64,000 nucleotides of DNA from Cytobacillus praedii (GCF_001439605.1 NZ_LMBX01000007.1:124001-188000); one strand, 5' to 3'; positions 18,334 through 27,706 are shown, numbered from the stretch's first letter. Translations and numbers: made by a program. Notes: generated by a model not told the origin, from the sequence alone.

Positions 18334-18530
18334 AGCGATTATATTTCAGTTTCTATTTTGGTAATTTAATTGAAACGTTGAAGCCATTCAACTTTTCACT
18401 TAGGTTTATCAACTATAGACTAATTGTGATTTAAATAGTTATAGAATTTATTTCTATAGTTTATTTTTTCAGTTTATAAAGTCTGACCTCTTACTACTAA
18501 AAATTTCCTTATTTTTAAAGGAGTGAAAAA

Positions 18531-20054
18531 ATGGATTACGTTATTGAAATGCTGGGTATTCGCAAGGAATTTCCTGGGATTGTAGCGAATGATAACATTA
18601 CGCTGCAAGTGAAAAAGGGTGAAATCCATGCTTTGCTTGGTGAAAACGGTGCAGGGAAATCTACACTTATGAACGTCCTTTTTGGACTTTATCAGCCTGA
18701 ACAGGGAGAAATCAAAGTAAAAGGCAAGTCTGTAAAAATTACCAATCCGAATATTGCCAATGATCTAGGAATTGGAATGGTGCATCAACACTTTATGCTA
18801 GTTGATCCGTTTACGGTTACAGAAAATATAATCCTTGGAAGTGAGATTACAAAAGGCGGAAAAATTGATATTAAAACAGCGGAAAAAAAGGTTAGTGAGA
18901 TTTCCGAGAAATACGGTTTAGCTGTTGATCCGCGCGCAAAAATTCAAGATATTTCTGTTGGGATGCAGCAGCGTGTGGAAATTTTGAAAACACTATACCG
19001 TGGGGCAGAGATCCTAATTTTTGATGAACCAACAGCTGTACTCACTCCGCAGGAGATTCATGAACTTATTCAAATCATGAAGACCCTGATTAAAGAGGGA
19101 AAATCGATCATATTAATCACACACAAGCTGAAAGAAATAATGGAAGTTTGTGATCGTGTAACAGTTATTCGAAAAGGCGTAGGCATCGGGACGGTTAATG
19201 TTAGTGAAACAAATCCTAATGATTTAGCTAGCTTAATGGTTGGCCGTGAAGTTACATTTAAAACAGAAAAAATTGAAGCAAGTCCCAAACAGGAAGTGCT
19301 TCAAATTCAAGATTTAAGAGTAAAGGATGCCCGCGGGCTGCCAGCAATTAATGGCTTAGATCTCACAATCAGAGCAGGAGAGATAGTGGGCATAGCAGGG
19401 GTAGATGGCAATGGCCAAACCGAATTGCTTGAAGCAATCACAGGCCTAAGAAAGTCTGAAAGCGGTTCAATCCTGTTAAATGGAAAGGAAATTCGCAATT
19501 TTTCACCAAGAAAGGTAACTGAATCTGGTGTAGGGCATATTCCGCAGGACCGTCATAAACATGGACTTGTTCTTGATTTTCCAATTGGGGAAAATATGGT
19601 CCTTCAAACGTATTATCAAAAACCATATTCAAATGGCGGAATACTGAACTATAAAGAAATCTACAAAAAAGCAAAAGGCTTAATAGATGAGTTTGATGTC
19701 CGTACTCCAAGTGAATTTACACCCGCACGGGCTTTATCGGGTGGTAATCAGCAAAAGGCTATTATCGGCCGTGAAGTTGATCGAAATCCAGATCTGCTTA
19801 TTGCAGCACAGCCTACTCGAGGTCTTGATGTCGGGGCGATTGAATTTATTCATAAGCGCCTAATTGAACAGCGTGATAATGGAAAAGCGGTTCTATTACT
19901 ATCATTTGAACTTGATGAAGTAATGAATGTAAGTGATCGCATTGCCGTAATCTATGAAGGACAAATCGTTGCGATTGTTGATCCGAAGGAAACGACAGAA
20001 CAAGAATTAGGGTTATTAATGGCCGGTTCTAAACGGAAGGAAGCAGGTGAATAA
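18531..20054 (+). CDS. nupO: Nucleoside ABC transporter ATP-binding protein (NupO-like)
   Basis: This 507-residue protein carries two ABC ATPase domains, as in the ribose/nucleoside CUT2-like class. The first has Walker A GENGAGKS, the ISVGMQQRVEI signature and Walker B ILIFDEPTAVLTP. The second has GVDGNGQTEL, LSGGNQQKAIIGRE and LLIAAQPTRGLDVGA, where the usual DEPTRG is AQPTRG, common in this class. It energises import with the two permeases that follow. The spacing of 3 bases to the next gene shows one operon. Symbol is by similarity to NupO (YufO). Confidence 0.93.
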   Translation: MDYVIEMLGIRKEFPGIVANDNITLQVKKGEIHALLGENGAGKSTLMNVLFGLYQPEQGEIKVKGKSVKITNPNIANDLGIGMVHQHFMLVDPFTVTENIILGSEITKGGKIDIKTAEKKVSEISEKYGLAVDPRAKIQDISVGMQQRVEILKTLYRGAEILIFDEPTAVLTPQEIHELIQIMKTLIKEGKSIILITHKLKEIMEVCDRVTVIRKGVGIGTVNVSETNPNDLASLMVGREVTFKTEKIEASPKQEVLQIQDLRVKDARGLPAINGLDLTIRAGEIVGIAGVDGNGQTELLEAITGLRKSESGSILLNGKEIRNFSPRKVTESGVGHIPQDRHKHGLVLDFPIGENMVLQTYYQKPYSNGGILNYKEIYKKAKGLIDEFDVRTPSEFTPARALSGGNQQKAIIGREVDRNPDLLIAAQPTRGLDVGAIEFIHKRLIEQRDNGKAVLLLSFELDEVMNVSDRIAVIYEGQIVAIVDPKETTEQELGLLMAGSKRKEAGE

Positions 20055-20057
20055 CAG

Positions 20058-21104
20058 ATGTCTAGTCGCATGAAAAATATTATCGTGCCGATTCTTGCCG
20101 TATTATTAGGAATCATTGTCGGTACGATTATCATGTTAATAACTGGCTATGATGCTGGTGCAGCATTTATTGCTCTTTGGGATGGAGCATTTGGTGATAT
20201 ATATTATACTGGTGAAACAATTCGGCAGGTTACCCCATATATTCTTGCAGGGCTTGCTGTTGGATTTGCCTTTAAAACAGGCCTTTTCAATATTGGAGTA
20301 GAGGGTCAATTAATTGTTGGGTGGCTTGCGGCAGTATGGGTTGGAGTCGCGTTTGAATTACCTAAATTCATCCACCTTCCATTAGCTGTGTTAGCAGCTG
20401 CCGCTGCCGGTGCACTATGGGCATTTATACCTGGCCTTTTAAAAGCGAAGTTTCGCGTTCACGAAGTAATTGTTACGATTATGATGAACTATATTGCATT
20501 ACATGTAGCAAACTATATTATCCGCACTGTCCTTTCAGAAAAGAGTGACCGGACAGCAGATGTTTTCCCGTCAGCTTCTCTTCGTTCCCCGTTTCTAGAA
20601 GGTCTGACAGACTATTCTCGTCTGCATTGGGGAATTATTGTTGCACTTATATGTGTATTTATTATGTGGTTTATTTTAGAAAAAACTTCTAGAGGCTATG
20701 AATTGAAAGCAGTTGGTTTTAATCAGCATGCATCAGAATATGCGGGAATGAGTGTAAAATCAAATATTATTTTATCAATGGTTATTTCTGGAGCTTTTGC
20801 TGGTCTTGCTGGTGCGATGGAAGGTCTAGGTACATTTGGCTACGCATCTATAAGAGGTGGCTTTACAGGTGTCGGCTTTGATGGTATCGCCGTAGCATTA
20901 CTTGGTGGAAATACACCTATCGGGATTATTTTAGCTGCTGTCTTATTTGGTTCTTTAAAAGTAGGAGCGCTAAACATGCCGCTTGAAGCAGGTGTACCAA
21001 ATGAACTTGTTGATATAATTATTGCGTTAATCGTTTTCTTTGTAGCTGCAAGTTATATGATCCGAATCTTTATTGATCGTATCGGCAAAAAGGGGGCGAA
21101 GTAA
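20058..21104 (+). CDS. nupP: Nucleoside ABC transporter permease (NupP-like)
   Basis: The 348-residue membrane protein has about eight to ten hydrophobic segments, beginning with IIVPILAVLLGIIVGTII. The BPD_transp_2 family loop is visible (AVGFNQHASEYAGMSVKSNI, GAFAGLAGAMEGLGTFGY). It forms the import channel with NupQ. It starts 3 bases after nupO, and its stop abuts the nupQ GTG start, so translation is coupled. Confidence 0.93.
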   Translation: MSSRMKNIIVPILAVLLGIIVGTIIMLITGYDAGAAFIALWDGAFGDIYYTGETIRQVTPYILAGLAVGFAFKTGLFNIGVEGQLIVGWLAAVWVGVAFELPKFIHLPLAVLAAAAAGALWAFIPGLLKAKFRVHEVIVTIMMNYIALHVANYIIRTVLSEKSDRTADVFPSASLRSPFLEGLTDYSRLHWGIIVALICVFIMWFILEKTSRGYELKAVGFNQHASEYAGMSVKSNIILSMVISGAFAGLAGAMEGLGTFGYASIRGGFTGVGFDGIAVALLGGNTPIGIILAAVLFGSLKVGALNMPLEAGVPNELVDIIIALIVFFVAASYMIRIFIDRIGKKGAK

Positions 21105-22064
21105 GTGAGCTTAATGGATATACTATCAATTGTTATCCCGTCAACTATGCTGTGGGCTGCACCGCTTATTTTTACTGCACTTGGCGGTACCTTTTCAGAG
21201 CGCTCCGGTGTGGTTAACATTGGACTCGAAGGTTTAATGGTTATTGGCGCATTCACTGCAATCGTCTTTAACTTAACATTTGCTGATGTGTTTGGGGATA
21301 TGACTCCTTGGGTGTCCTTAGTGGCAGCAATGGTTGTAGGCGGCCTATTCTCTGTTATTCATGCAGTTGCCTCTATTACATTTAGAGCAGACCAAACAGT
21401 CTCCGGGGTAGCTATTAACTTATTAGCAGTAGGGGTATCATTGTTTCTTGTGAAATTTATGTACGATAAAGGTCAAACTGATATCATTCAAAAAGGTTTC
21501 AGTAAAGTAGATATTCCAATCCTTAGTGATATACCGATTTTAGGAAAGATATTTTTCTCTAACACATACTATACGTCTTATGTAGCAATAATTATTGCAT
21601 TTATTGCATGGTATGTGATTTTCAAAACACCATTTGGTTTAAGACTTCGTTCTGTCGGTGAACATCCGATGGCTGCTGATACTATGGGAATCAATGTAAC
21701 GAAAATTCGTTATATCGCTGTTATTCTATCTGGAGCACTTGGTGGAATTGGCGGTGGAATTTATGCACAATCAATTACTTCTGATTTCAGCCATGCAACA
21801 ATTAGTGGACAAGGGTTCATGGCACTAGCAGCAATGATCTTCGGTAAATGGCATCCGCTTGGTGCGATGGGTGCGGCATTATTCTTTGGTTTTGCTCAAA
21901 GCTTAAGTATTATTGGTTCAAGCTTGCCGTTCCTTGAGAATATACCAAATGTGTATTTACTAATTGCTCCATATGTGCTAACAATTCTTGCGTTAACTGG
22001 CTTTATCGGCCGTGCTGACGCACCAAAAGCATCTGGAGTCCCATATATTAAAGGAAACCGTTAA
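21105..22064 (+). CDS. nupQ: Nucleoside ABC transporter permease (NupQ-like)
   Basis: The 319-residue second permease is of the same family, with segments such as TMLWAAPLIFTALGGTFSERSGVVNIGLEGLM and the coupling loop SVGEHPMAADTMGINVTKIRY. The start is GTG directly after the nupP stop, with AGGGGG inside the end of nupP as ribosome binding site. It is the last gene of the importer operon, closed by a strong terminator. Confidence 0.93.
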   Translation: MSLMDILSIVIPSTMLWAAPLIFTALGGTFSERSGVVNIGLEGLMVIGAFTAIVFNLTFADVFGDMTPWVSLVAAMVVGGLFSVIHAVASITFRADQTVSGVAINLLAVGVSLFLVKFMYDKGQTDIIQKGFSKVDIPILSDIPILGKIFFSNTYYTSYVAIIIAFIAWYVIFKTPFGLRLRSVGEHPMAADTMGINVTKIRYIAVILSGALGGIGGGIYAQSITSDFSHATISGQGFMALAAMIFGKWHPLGAMGAALFFGFAQSLSIIGSSLPFLENIPNVYLLIAPYVLTILALTGFIGRADAPKASGVPYIKGNR

Positions 22065-22072
22065 AAAGTATG

Positions 22073-22112
22073 AAAGACCTAACTCTATTATGAAGAGTGG
22101 GTCTTTTTTTTG
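22073..22112 (+). terminator. Intrinsic terminator of the nucleoside importer operon
   Basis: AAAGACCTAACTCT (22073-22086) pairs with AGAGTGGGTCTTT (22094-22106), followed by a T run. Confidence 0.88.
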
Positions 22113-22330
22113 ATATGATTGCAGGATTTGCACTTATCCATAATCGAGTCAATTTTGAATAAAGAGAGATGCTTGATTTAAAGAGAAAAAGGCAGCTTTT
22201 CGCTACCTTTGATATATCAAAATGTTAATTATTCCAGTAATCCATTTAGTATGGTAATGTACAAACAAAATAAAAGAGTGAAGTGACTTGTAGTTTTAAG
22301 AAAAGAAAATTTTAACCAACCTTTCAAAAT

Positions 22331-22378
22331 GAAAAGCCACAAAAGATTAAAGAATGCTCTTTAATCTCTTGTGGCTGC
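22331..22378 (-). terminator. Intrinsic terminator of brnQ
   Basis: A stem of about 20 bp is built from AGCCACAA, AGATTAAAGA and their complements around 22335-22376. Read on the minus strand it ends in TTTTCATTTT. The 22113-22330 stretch upstream holds no gene. Confidence 0.8.
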
Positions 22379-22391
22379 CTTTTAATTGCTA

Positions 22392-23738
22392 TTAAATTAA
22401 TTGTTCTTCCTCTTTTTCTTTTCCCATTGGATTAAATAAACCTATAATAATACCAAGTATTACCCCTATAACCGCAGGTAATAGCCAGCCTAATCCAACT
22501 TCATATAATGGAAGGATAGAAGAAAATAATTGATCAACTGGCTTTATTCCAAATCCAGCTGCATTTAATCCATCAAATACGCTTACGATAAACGTGAATA
22601 ACATACTTAATTGATAAACGATCTTCTTCCCGTTAAATGTATTGTGGAAGAAAGTTAATAACAATAATACAATTGCTAATGGATATATGGCTGTTAATAC
22701 CGGTGCTGAAATTGAAATCAAATGACTTAATCCGAAGTTAGCAACAGCCGTACTAAAGATGGCAAAGATGATAACAAAACTGCGATAAGAAACTTTAGGC
22801 AAAATTTTATTGAAATAGGTGGCACAAGAACTGATTAGACCAACACTGGTAGTCATACATGCCATAGTGATGAGAGCGCCAAGTATGACACCGCCAAAAG
22901 ATCCAAAGTAGAGATTAGCTACCCCAGCTAAAACTGAGCCGCCATTATCTAAAATACCTAATTTCGAAACACTGCTTGCTCCCATATATGCCAAAGCACT
23001 ATAAAAGAATGCTAAAAGAATTGCAGCAATTAAACCAGCCTTCAGTGTAGATACCAAAATCACTTTACCTGATTCGACCCCTTTAGAGCGAAGCGAATTG
23101 ATAATAATAATACCAAATACGAAAGCTGCTAAAACATCCATTGTTAAATATCCTTCTGAAAAACCACTGAAGAATGAATTGTTTGTGTATTCACCGATAG
23201 GTTTCTGAAGAACACCTAGTGGTTTAAAAATAGCTACAATGACTAAAATAGACAAAAAGCTTATTTTTATTGGTGTTAAATATTTACCTAAGATGTCAAC
23301 AATTTTTGAAGAATTAAGTGAAAGTAATGTTGCAACTAAAAAGAAAAGAATCGAGAAAATAAACAGCCCCATCGTATCCCAAGATTCTGGGATTAATGGA
23401 CGAATACCAATTTCAAAGGATACCGTTCCTGCTCTTGGTATAGCAAATAAAGGTCCGATAGCTAAGTATAAAATAATAGAGAATATTAACCCAAACCATG
23501 GATGGACTCTATTTGCTAATGATTGAATATCACTTTCCCCAGAATAACCTAGAGAGATAACAGTTAATATAGGTAATCCTATACCAGTAATGACAAATCC
23601 AGCCATAGCTACCCAGATATTAGCTCCTGCCTCCTGGCCCATCATAATTGGGAATATTAAATTGCCCGCTCCAAAAAATAATGCAAATAGCATTAACCCT
23701 AAAACAATAATATAAGAAGTTGAAATCTTTTGATTCAC
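22392..23738 (-). CDS. brnQ: Branched-chain amino acid:cation symporter BrnQ
   Basis: The 448-residue LIVCS-family carrier has about twelve hydrophobic helices. It begins with the family signature YIIVLGLMLFALFFGAGNLIFPIMMGQEAG and ends in a short charged tail. It imports isoleucine, valine and leucine with sodium or protons. It is the only minus-strand gene between pnp and ricA, inserted between the nucleoside importer and ymfF; in B. subtilis brnQ lies elsewhere. The ribosome binding site is AAAGGGG on the minus strand. A CodY-like box at 23780-23794 lies about 40 bases upstream, which fits repression when branched-chain amino acids are plentiful. Confidence 0.94.
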   Translation of the reverse strand: MNQKISTSYIIVLGLMLFALFFGAGNLIFPIMMGQEAGANIWVAMAGFVITGIGLPILTVISLGYSGESDIQSLANRVHPWFGLIFSIILYLAIGPLFAIPRAGTVSFEIGIRPLIPESWDTMGLFIFSILFFLVATLLSLNSSKIVDILGKYLTPIKISFLSILVIVAIFKPLGVLQKPIGEYTNNSFFSGFSEGYLTMDVLAAFVFGIIIINSLRSKGVESGKVILVSTLKAGLIAAILLAFFYSALAYMGASSVSKLGILDNGGSVLAGVANLYFGSFGGVILGALITMACMTTSVGLISSCATYFNKILPKVSYRSFVIIFAIFSTAVANFGLSHLISISAPVLTAIYPLAIVLLLLTFFHNTFNGKKIVYQLSMLFTFIVSVFDGLNAAGFGIKPVDQLFSSILPLYEVGLGWLLPAVIGVILGIIIGLFNPMGKEKEEEQLI

Positions 23739-23779
23739 AACTACTACCCCTTTCTACTAATTTCCCCTTGATAAAATCA

Positions 23780-23794
23780 ATTATTCTGAAAATT
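23780..23794 (-). promoter_or_regulatory. CodY-binding motif upstream of brnQ
   Basis: On the minus strand the bases read AATTTTCAGAATAAT, matching the consensus AATTTTCWGAAAATT at 13 of 15 positions. CodY represses branched-chain amino acid uptake genes in Bacillus. Confidence 0.65.
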
Positions 23795-23846
23795 ATTATT
23801 TAGATATAATATTTTAAAAAAACTGCCACCTCTCGGACCCAATTGA

Positions 23847-23909
23847 TATATTGCTTTAATAAAATAACATATCAGGATAATGAACACAATATATTATTTT
23901 AATAAAATA
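23847..23909. repeat. Two 20-bp direct repeats in the brnQ-ymfF intergenic region
   Basis: The bases at 23847-23866 and 23890-23909 match at 18 of 20 positions (core TTTAATAAAATA) and are spaced 43 bases, about four helical turns. They lie within the 501-base gap 23739-24239, whose left half also holds the brnQ CodY box and right half the ymfF promoter. No gene was seen there. Confidence 0.55.
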
Positions 23910-24129
23910 TTTAGTCATTTTCCAGCATTATTTAGGGAATAATTTCAAATCCTGAACATTTATCTATATATTTGAAAACGCTCGTATATTTATTCAAAAT
24001 GGATCTTTCTTGCTATGTATTCCATGAAAAACTCAAGACGAGGGGTTCATGGGATACCTTTGCATAACCTGGGGCTGGAGTACACTTATATCTAATTTGC
24101 GTCTGTGAACATACTATTGTGTCAATAAC

Positions 24130-24159
24130 TTGAAAAGAAGAAATAGGGCAAGTTATAGT
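24130..24159 (+). promoter_or_regulatory. Putative sigma-A promoter of ymfF-ymfH
   Basis: TTGAAA (24130-24135) and TATAGT (24154-24159) are separated by 18 bases, 80 bases before the ymfF start. Confidence 0.55.
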
Positions 24160-24239
24160 TAGAATATGATTTAATTTAAAGGTGTTTGCAGAAAATAAAT
24201 CTTGGACGAGATACATAAAAACGATTAGGAGGACGTCAT

Positions 24240-25520
24240 ATGAATATTATTTCAGAAACAGTTAAACCAATGGCTGGTTATAAAGTTCATATTGTAAAGA
24301 CCGAAAAGTATAAAACCAATACGATCGTTTGGAAAATGAAAGCACCGTTAAAGAAAGAAGATGTTACTTTACGGGCACTTTTACCCTATGTATTACAGAG
24401 CAGCAGCGAAGAGTTCCCGACAACAGGAAAGCTGCGATCCTATTTAGATGAACTATATGGTGGGAGTTTATTTGTGGATTTGGCCAAAAAAGGCGAGTTC
24501 CATATTATAAGTTTGTCGATGGAAGTTGCCAATGAAAAGTTTTTATCCGACCCAACGCCCCTTTTAAAAAAGGCTATCGAGTTTTTGGCAGGTTTATTAA
24601 TGAGACCAAATGTAAGAGAAGGTGCTTTCCATAAAGAAACGGTAGAAAATGAAAAAAGAACATTGAAGCAAAGAATACAATCCGTTTATGACGATAAAAT
24701 GCGTTATTCCAATTATCGATTGGTTCAGGAAATGTGTAAGGAGGAACCTTATTCCCTCCATGTTCATGGGGATATGAACAATGTAGATTCTATTACAGCA
24801 GAAAGCTTATATGAATATTACCAAAATGCAATGAAGACGGATGAACTTGATCTTTATATAGTTGGAGATGTAACGGAAGAAGAAGTAGTTGGGCTGGCTG
24901 AAGAGCGATTCCAATTTTCAGAACGGACACCTCAACTCATTGATTCGGATAAATATAAACAGAAAAACAATTTCCATGAAGTAATTGAAGAACAGGATGT
25001 AAAACAAGGGAAACTAAATATTGGCTACCGGACAAATATCAAATACGGGGATGAGGATTATTATGCTCTTCAAGTGTTTAATGGAATTTTTGGAGGATTC
25101 TCACATTCAAAGTTATTTCTTAATGTAAGAGAAAAAGCAAGCCTTGCTTATTATGTAACAAGCAGACTTGAAAGTCATAAAGGATTAATGATGGTCATGT
25201 CGGGAATTGATAATAAAAATTACGATCAAGCCATTCGAATTATTAATGAACAAATGGATGCGATGAAAAGTGGGGATTTCTCAGAAGAGGAGATCGTGCA
25301 AACGAAAGCGGTGATTAAAAATCAACTGCTTGAAACAGTTGACACCTCACGAGGAATAGTTGAAATTCTATATCATAATGTTGTTTCAAAGAAAGATATC
25401 TCCCTCGATGAATGGATGGAAAAAATGGATCATGTGACAAAGGAAGATATTATTGCCGTTGCAAATAAGATAAATTTAGATACTATTTACTTTTTGACAG
25501 GGAAGGGGGATGTTAAATAA
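24240..25520 (+). CDS. ymfF: YmfF, M16-family protein lacking the zinc motif
   Basis: This 426-residue M16 peptidase homologue shows no HxxEH motif where it is expected (the region reads ALLPYVLQSSSEEF). It is therefore the non-catalytic partner type. The second-half M16 pattern is present (NGIFGGFSHSKLFLNVREKASLAYYV). In the M16B family an inactive and an active subunit commonly pair. The next gene, ymfH, overlaps by one base and carries the active motif, so a YmfF-YmfH heterodimer is likely. AGGAGG 5 bases before the ATG sets the start. Confidence 0.92.
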   Translation: MNIISETVKPMAGYKVHIVKTEKYKTNTIVWKMKAPLKKEDVTLRALLPYVLQSSSEEFPTTGKLRSYLDELYGGSLFVDLAKKGEFHIISLSMEVANEKFLSDPTPLLKKAIEFLAGLLMRPNVREGAFHKETVENEKRTLKQRIQSVYDDKMRYSNYRLVQEMCKEEPYSLHVHGDMNNVDSITAESLYEYYQNAMKTDELDLYIVGDVTEEEVVGLAEERFQFSERTPQLIDSDKYKQKNNFHEVIEEQDVKQGKLNIGYRTNIKYGDEDYYALQVFNGIFGGFSHSKLFLNVREKASLAYYVTSRLESHKGLMMVMSGIDNKNYDQAIRIINEQMDAMKSGDFSEEEIVQTKAVIKNQLLETVDTSRGIVEILYHNVVSKKDISLDEWMEKMDHVTKEDIIAVANKINLDTIYFLTGKGDVK

Positions 25521-26803
25521 TGGAAAAAATAACGTTTGATCAGTTGCATGAACAATTATATTATGAAAAGTTAAATAATGGGCTTGATGTGTATATCCTT
25601 CCGAAACATGGATTCAATAAAACATATGCAACATTCACAACGAAGTATGGATCGATAGACAATCATTTTCTTCCGCCGGGAAAAGATGACTATGTAAAGG
25701 TGCCAGATGGAATCGCTCACTTTTTAGAACATAAGCTTTTTGAGAAAGAAGATGGCGACGTATTTCAGCAATTTAGCAAACAAGGAGCATCAGCAAATGC
25801 ATTTACCTCTTTTACAAGAACTGCTTATTTGTTCTCTAGTACATCTAATGTGGAACAAAATCTTGAAACATTAATTGATTTTGTTCAAGCACCGTATTTT
25901 ACTGAAAAAACAGTTGAAAAGGAAAAAGGGATTATCGGTCAAGAAATTACGATGTATGATGATAATCCGGATTGGCGCCTGTATTTTGGGTTAATCCAAA
26001 ATATGTATGAGAACCACCCAGTGAAAATTGATATTGCTGGCACAATTGAATCGATTTCTCATATAACAAAGGATATGCTATATGAGTGCTATGAAACGTT
26101 TTATCATCCGAGCAATATGTTATTGTTCATTGTTGGTCCTGTTGATCAGGAACAAGTTATGAAGATGGTAAAGGATAATCAGGATCACAAGGAGTATAAA
26201 GAGCTGCCAGAAATCAAACGGAAATTTGAAGATGAGCCAGTAGCAGTTGCCCAGAAAAAGCAGGTACTTCAAATGAATGTGCAAACCTCTAAATGCTTAG
26301 TGGGGATAAAAGCACGTAACGTTACTCAATCTGGCAAAGAAATGCTAAAGAAGGAATTAAGCTTGAATGTGATGCTTGATATATTATTTGGAAAGAGCTC
26401 CGAGCATTATAGTGCTTTATACAATGAAGGGCTTATTGATGAAACATTTTCATTTGATTACACGGAGGAGAATGGGTTTGGATTTGCGATGGTTGGCGGG
26501 GATACAAGTAATCCCGACCGTCTTGCAGACACGATAAAAAAGATTCTTTTGGAAGCAAAGGGAACAATTACTGATGAAAGCATCGAACGGACAAAAAAGA
26601 AGAAAATCGGTGCATTTTTACGTGCCGTTAATTCACCTGAATATATTGCCAATCAGTTTACAAGATATGCGTTTAATGACATGGATTTATTCGAAGTTGT
26701 GCCAACACTTGAAAGCATTACTATAGCAGATATAGAGCTGGCTGCAAATGAGCTAATAGGAGAAGAACAATTCACGGTATGTCAAGTTGTGCCAAAAAAA
26801 TAA
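25520..26803 (+). CDS. ymfH: YmfH, M16-family zinc peptidase
   Basis: The 427-residue peptidase has the intact inverted zinc motif HFLEH at residues 67-71 and the downstream glutamate in EKGIIGQEITMYDD. It starts in the last base of ymfF (TAATG overlap), showing coupled translation. The substrate is unknown. In B. subtilis the ymfF-ymfH-ymfI group is conserved. A terminator follows before ymfI. Confidence 0.93.
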   Translation: MEKITFDQLHEQLYYEKLNNGLDVYILPKHGFNKTYATFTTKYGSIDNHFLPPGKDDYVKVPDGIAHFLEHKLFEKEDGDVFQQFSKQGASANAFTSFTRTAYLFSSTSNVEQNLETLIDFVQAPYFTEKTVEKEKGIIGQEITMYDDNPDWRLYFGLIQNMYENHPVKIDIAGTIESISHITKDMLYECYETFYHPSNMLLFIVGPVDQEQVMKMVKDNQDHKEYKELPEIKRKFEDEPVAVAQKKQVLQMNVQTSKCLVGIKARNVTQSGKEMLKKELSLNVMLDILFGKSSEHYSALYNEGLIDETFSFDYTEENGFGFAMVGGDTSNPDRLADTIKKILLEAKGTITDESIERTKKKKIGAFLRAVNSPEYIANQFTRYAFNDMDLFEVVPTLESITIADIELAANELIGEEQFTVCQVVPKK

Positions 26804-26820
26804 ATGAGAAGATAAGAATG

Positions 26821-26851
26821 AAGAAGCGCCGTTATAGTGGCGCTTTCTTCT
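26821..26851 (+). terminator. Intrinsic terminator of ymfF-ymfH
   Basis: AAGCGCC (26824-26830) pairs with GGCGCTT (26839-26845), followed by TCTTCT. Confidence 0.7.
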
Positions 26852-26876
26852 GTTCAAGGAAATGGGTGTAGAAAAA

Positions 26877-27599
26877 ATGAAAAAGTTCGTGCTAATTACT
26901 GGTGCAAGCGGGGGGATTGGAGGAGCAACTGCAATTAGACTAGCTGAGCAAGGTTATTCTTTATATTTACATTACAATGAAAATAAAAAGGCAATCGAAC
27001 AGCTCTTAGAGCAATTGCAGTTTTTTGGAGGGGAATATATCCCAATTCAAGCAGATCTTACGACAACTAAAGGGTATAAAAAAGTAGTGAAAAATATATT
27101 TTCTCTTGATGCAGTTGTTCATAACAGCGGCACTAGCCATTCTGGCCTCCTGCACGAATTGGACGAAGAACAGGCGGATACATTAATCAATATCCATGTA
27201 AGAACACCGCTTATGCTAACTAAAGAACTTTTACCCAAGCTGCTTTCTAAGAGAGGAGGGAATGTAGTGGTCATTTCCTCAATTTGGGGGCAGACGGGTG
27301 CTGCGTGTGAAGTAGCATATTCAACGGTTAAAGGGGCGCAAATTGCGTTTGTAAAAGCGTTAAGCAAGGAAGTTGCTTTTAATGGAATTCGAGTAAATGC
27401 AGTGGCTCCTGGGGCCGTACAGACAGCAATGCTTGATGGTTTTTCGTTTGAAGAGCTTGAGGAATTGAAAAATGAAATACCGATGGGAAGGCTGGCTTCA
27501 CCAGCAAATATTGCAGATGCTGTTTCATTTTTGCTTTCTGATCAGGCTTCTTATATTACTGGTCAGGTTCTTGCAGTAAACGGTGGCTGGCATACATAA
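26877..27599 (+). CDS. ymfI: YmfI, short-chain dehydrogenase/reductase (FabG-like)
   Basis: The 240-residue SDR has the cofactor motif LITGASGGIGGATA, the NSG structural motif, and the catalytic serine and YxxxK (VVISSIWGQ, AYSTVKGA). Its C-terminal GQVLAVNGGWHT is typical of ketoacyl-ACP reductase-like enzymes. The substrate is not known. Two starts are possible. The ATG at 26862 has its AAGGA only two bases away, which is too close, so the ATG at 26877, with GGGTG 7 bases upstream, is preferred; it also gives the MKKFVLITGASGG beginning usual in YmfI. Confidence 0.9.
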   Translation: MKKFVLITGASGGIGGATAIRLAEQGYSLYLHYNENKKAIEQLLEQLQFFGGEYIPIQADLTTTKGYKKVVKNIFSLDAVVHNSGTSHSGLLHELDEEQADTLINIHVRTPLMLTKELLPKLLSKRGGNVVVISSIWGQTGAACEVAYSTVKGAQIAFVKALSKEVAFNGIRVNAVAPGAVQTAMLDGFSFEELEELKNEIPMGRLASPANIADAVSFLLSDQASYITGQVLAVNGGWHT

Positions 27600-27630
27600 A
27601 GTTGTTCAATGAATAGTCAATAAATTACAT

Positions 27631-27659
27631 GCATATTTTGTCTTTCTGAAATCCAAAAT
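27631..27659 (+). promoter_or_regulatory. Possible sigma-G promoter of ymfJ
   Basis: GCATA (27631-27635) fits the sigma-G/F -35 and CAAAATA (27653-27659) fits its -10 (CAHWHTR), 17 bases apart. Forespore expression of ymfJ would agree with what I recall for B. subtilis. Confidence 0.4.
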
Positions 27660-27667
27660 AACTATGT

Positions 27668-27687
27668 ACAATGGTGTACAACATTGT
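27668..27687. promoter_or_regulatory. 20-bp near-perfect palindrome before ymfJ
   Basis: ACAATGGTGTACAACATTGT is symmetric except for one mismatched pair, centred on TGTACA, and stands just upstream of the ymfJ ribosome binding site. It could be an operator or a small hairpin in the leader. Confidence 0.45.
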
Positions 27688-27706
27688 TTTAAAGGAGGAT
27701 AATATC

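Noticed and set aside
23820-23840. GGGTCCGAGAGGTGGCAG on the minus strand upstream of brnQ, followed by T7, looked like a T-box antiterminator or terminator
   Set aside because: It lacks the T-box AGGGUGGNACCGCG core, a specifier hairpin and a terminator stem; a CodY box explains control better.
24013-24216. 67-residue minus-strand ORF in the brnQ-ymfF gap
   Set aside because: No ribosome binding site; it overlaps the ymfF promoter.
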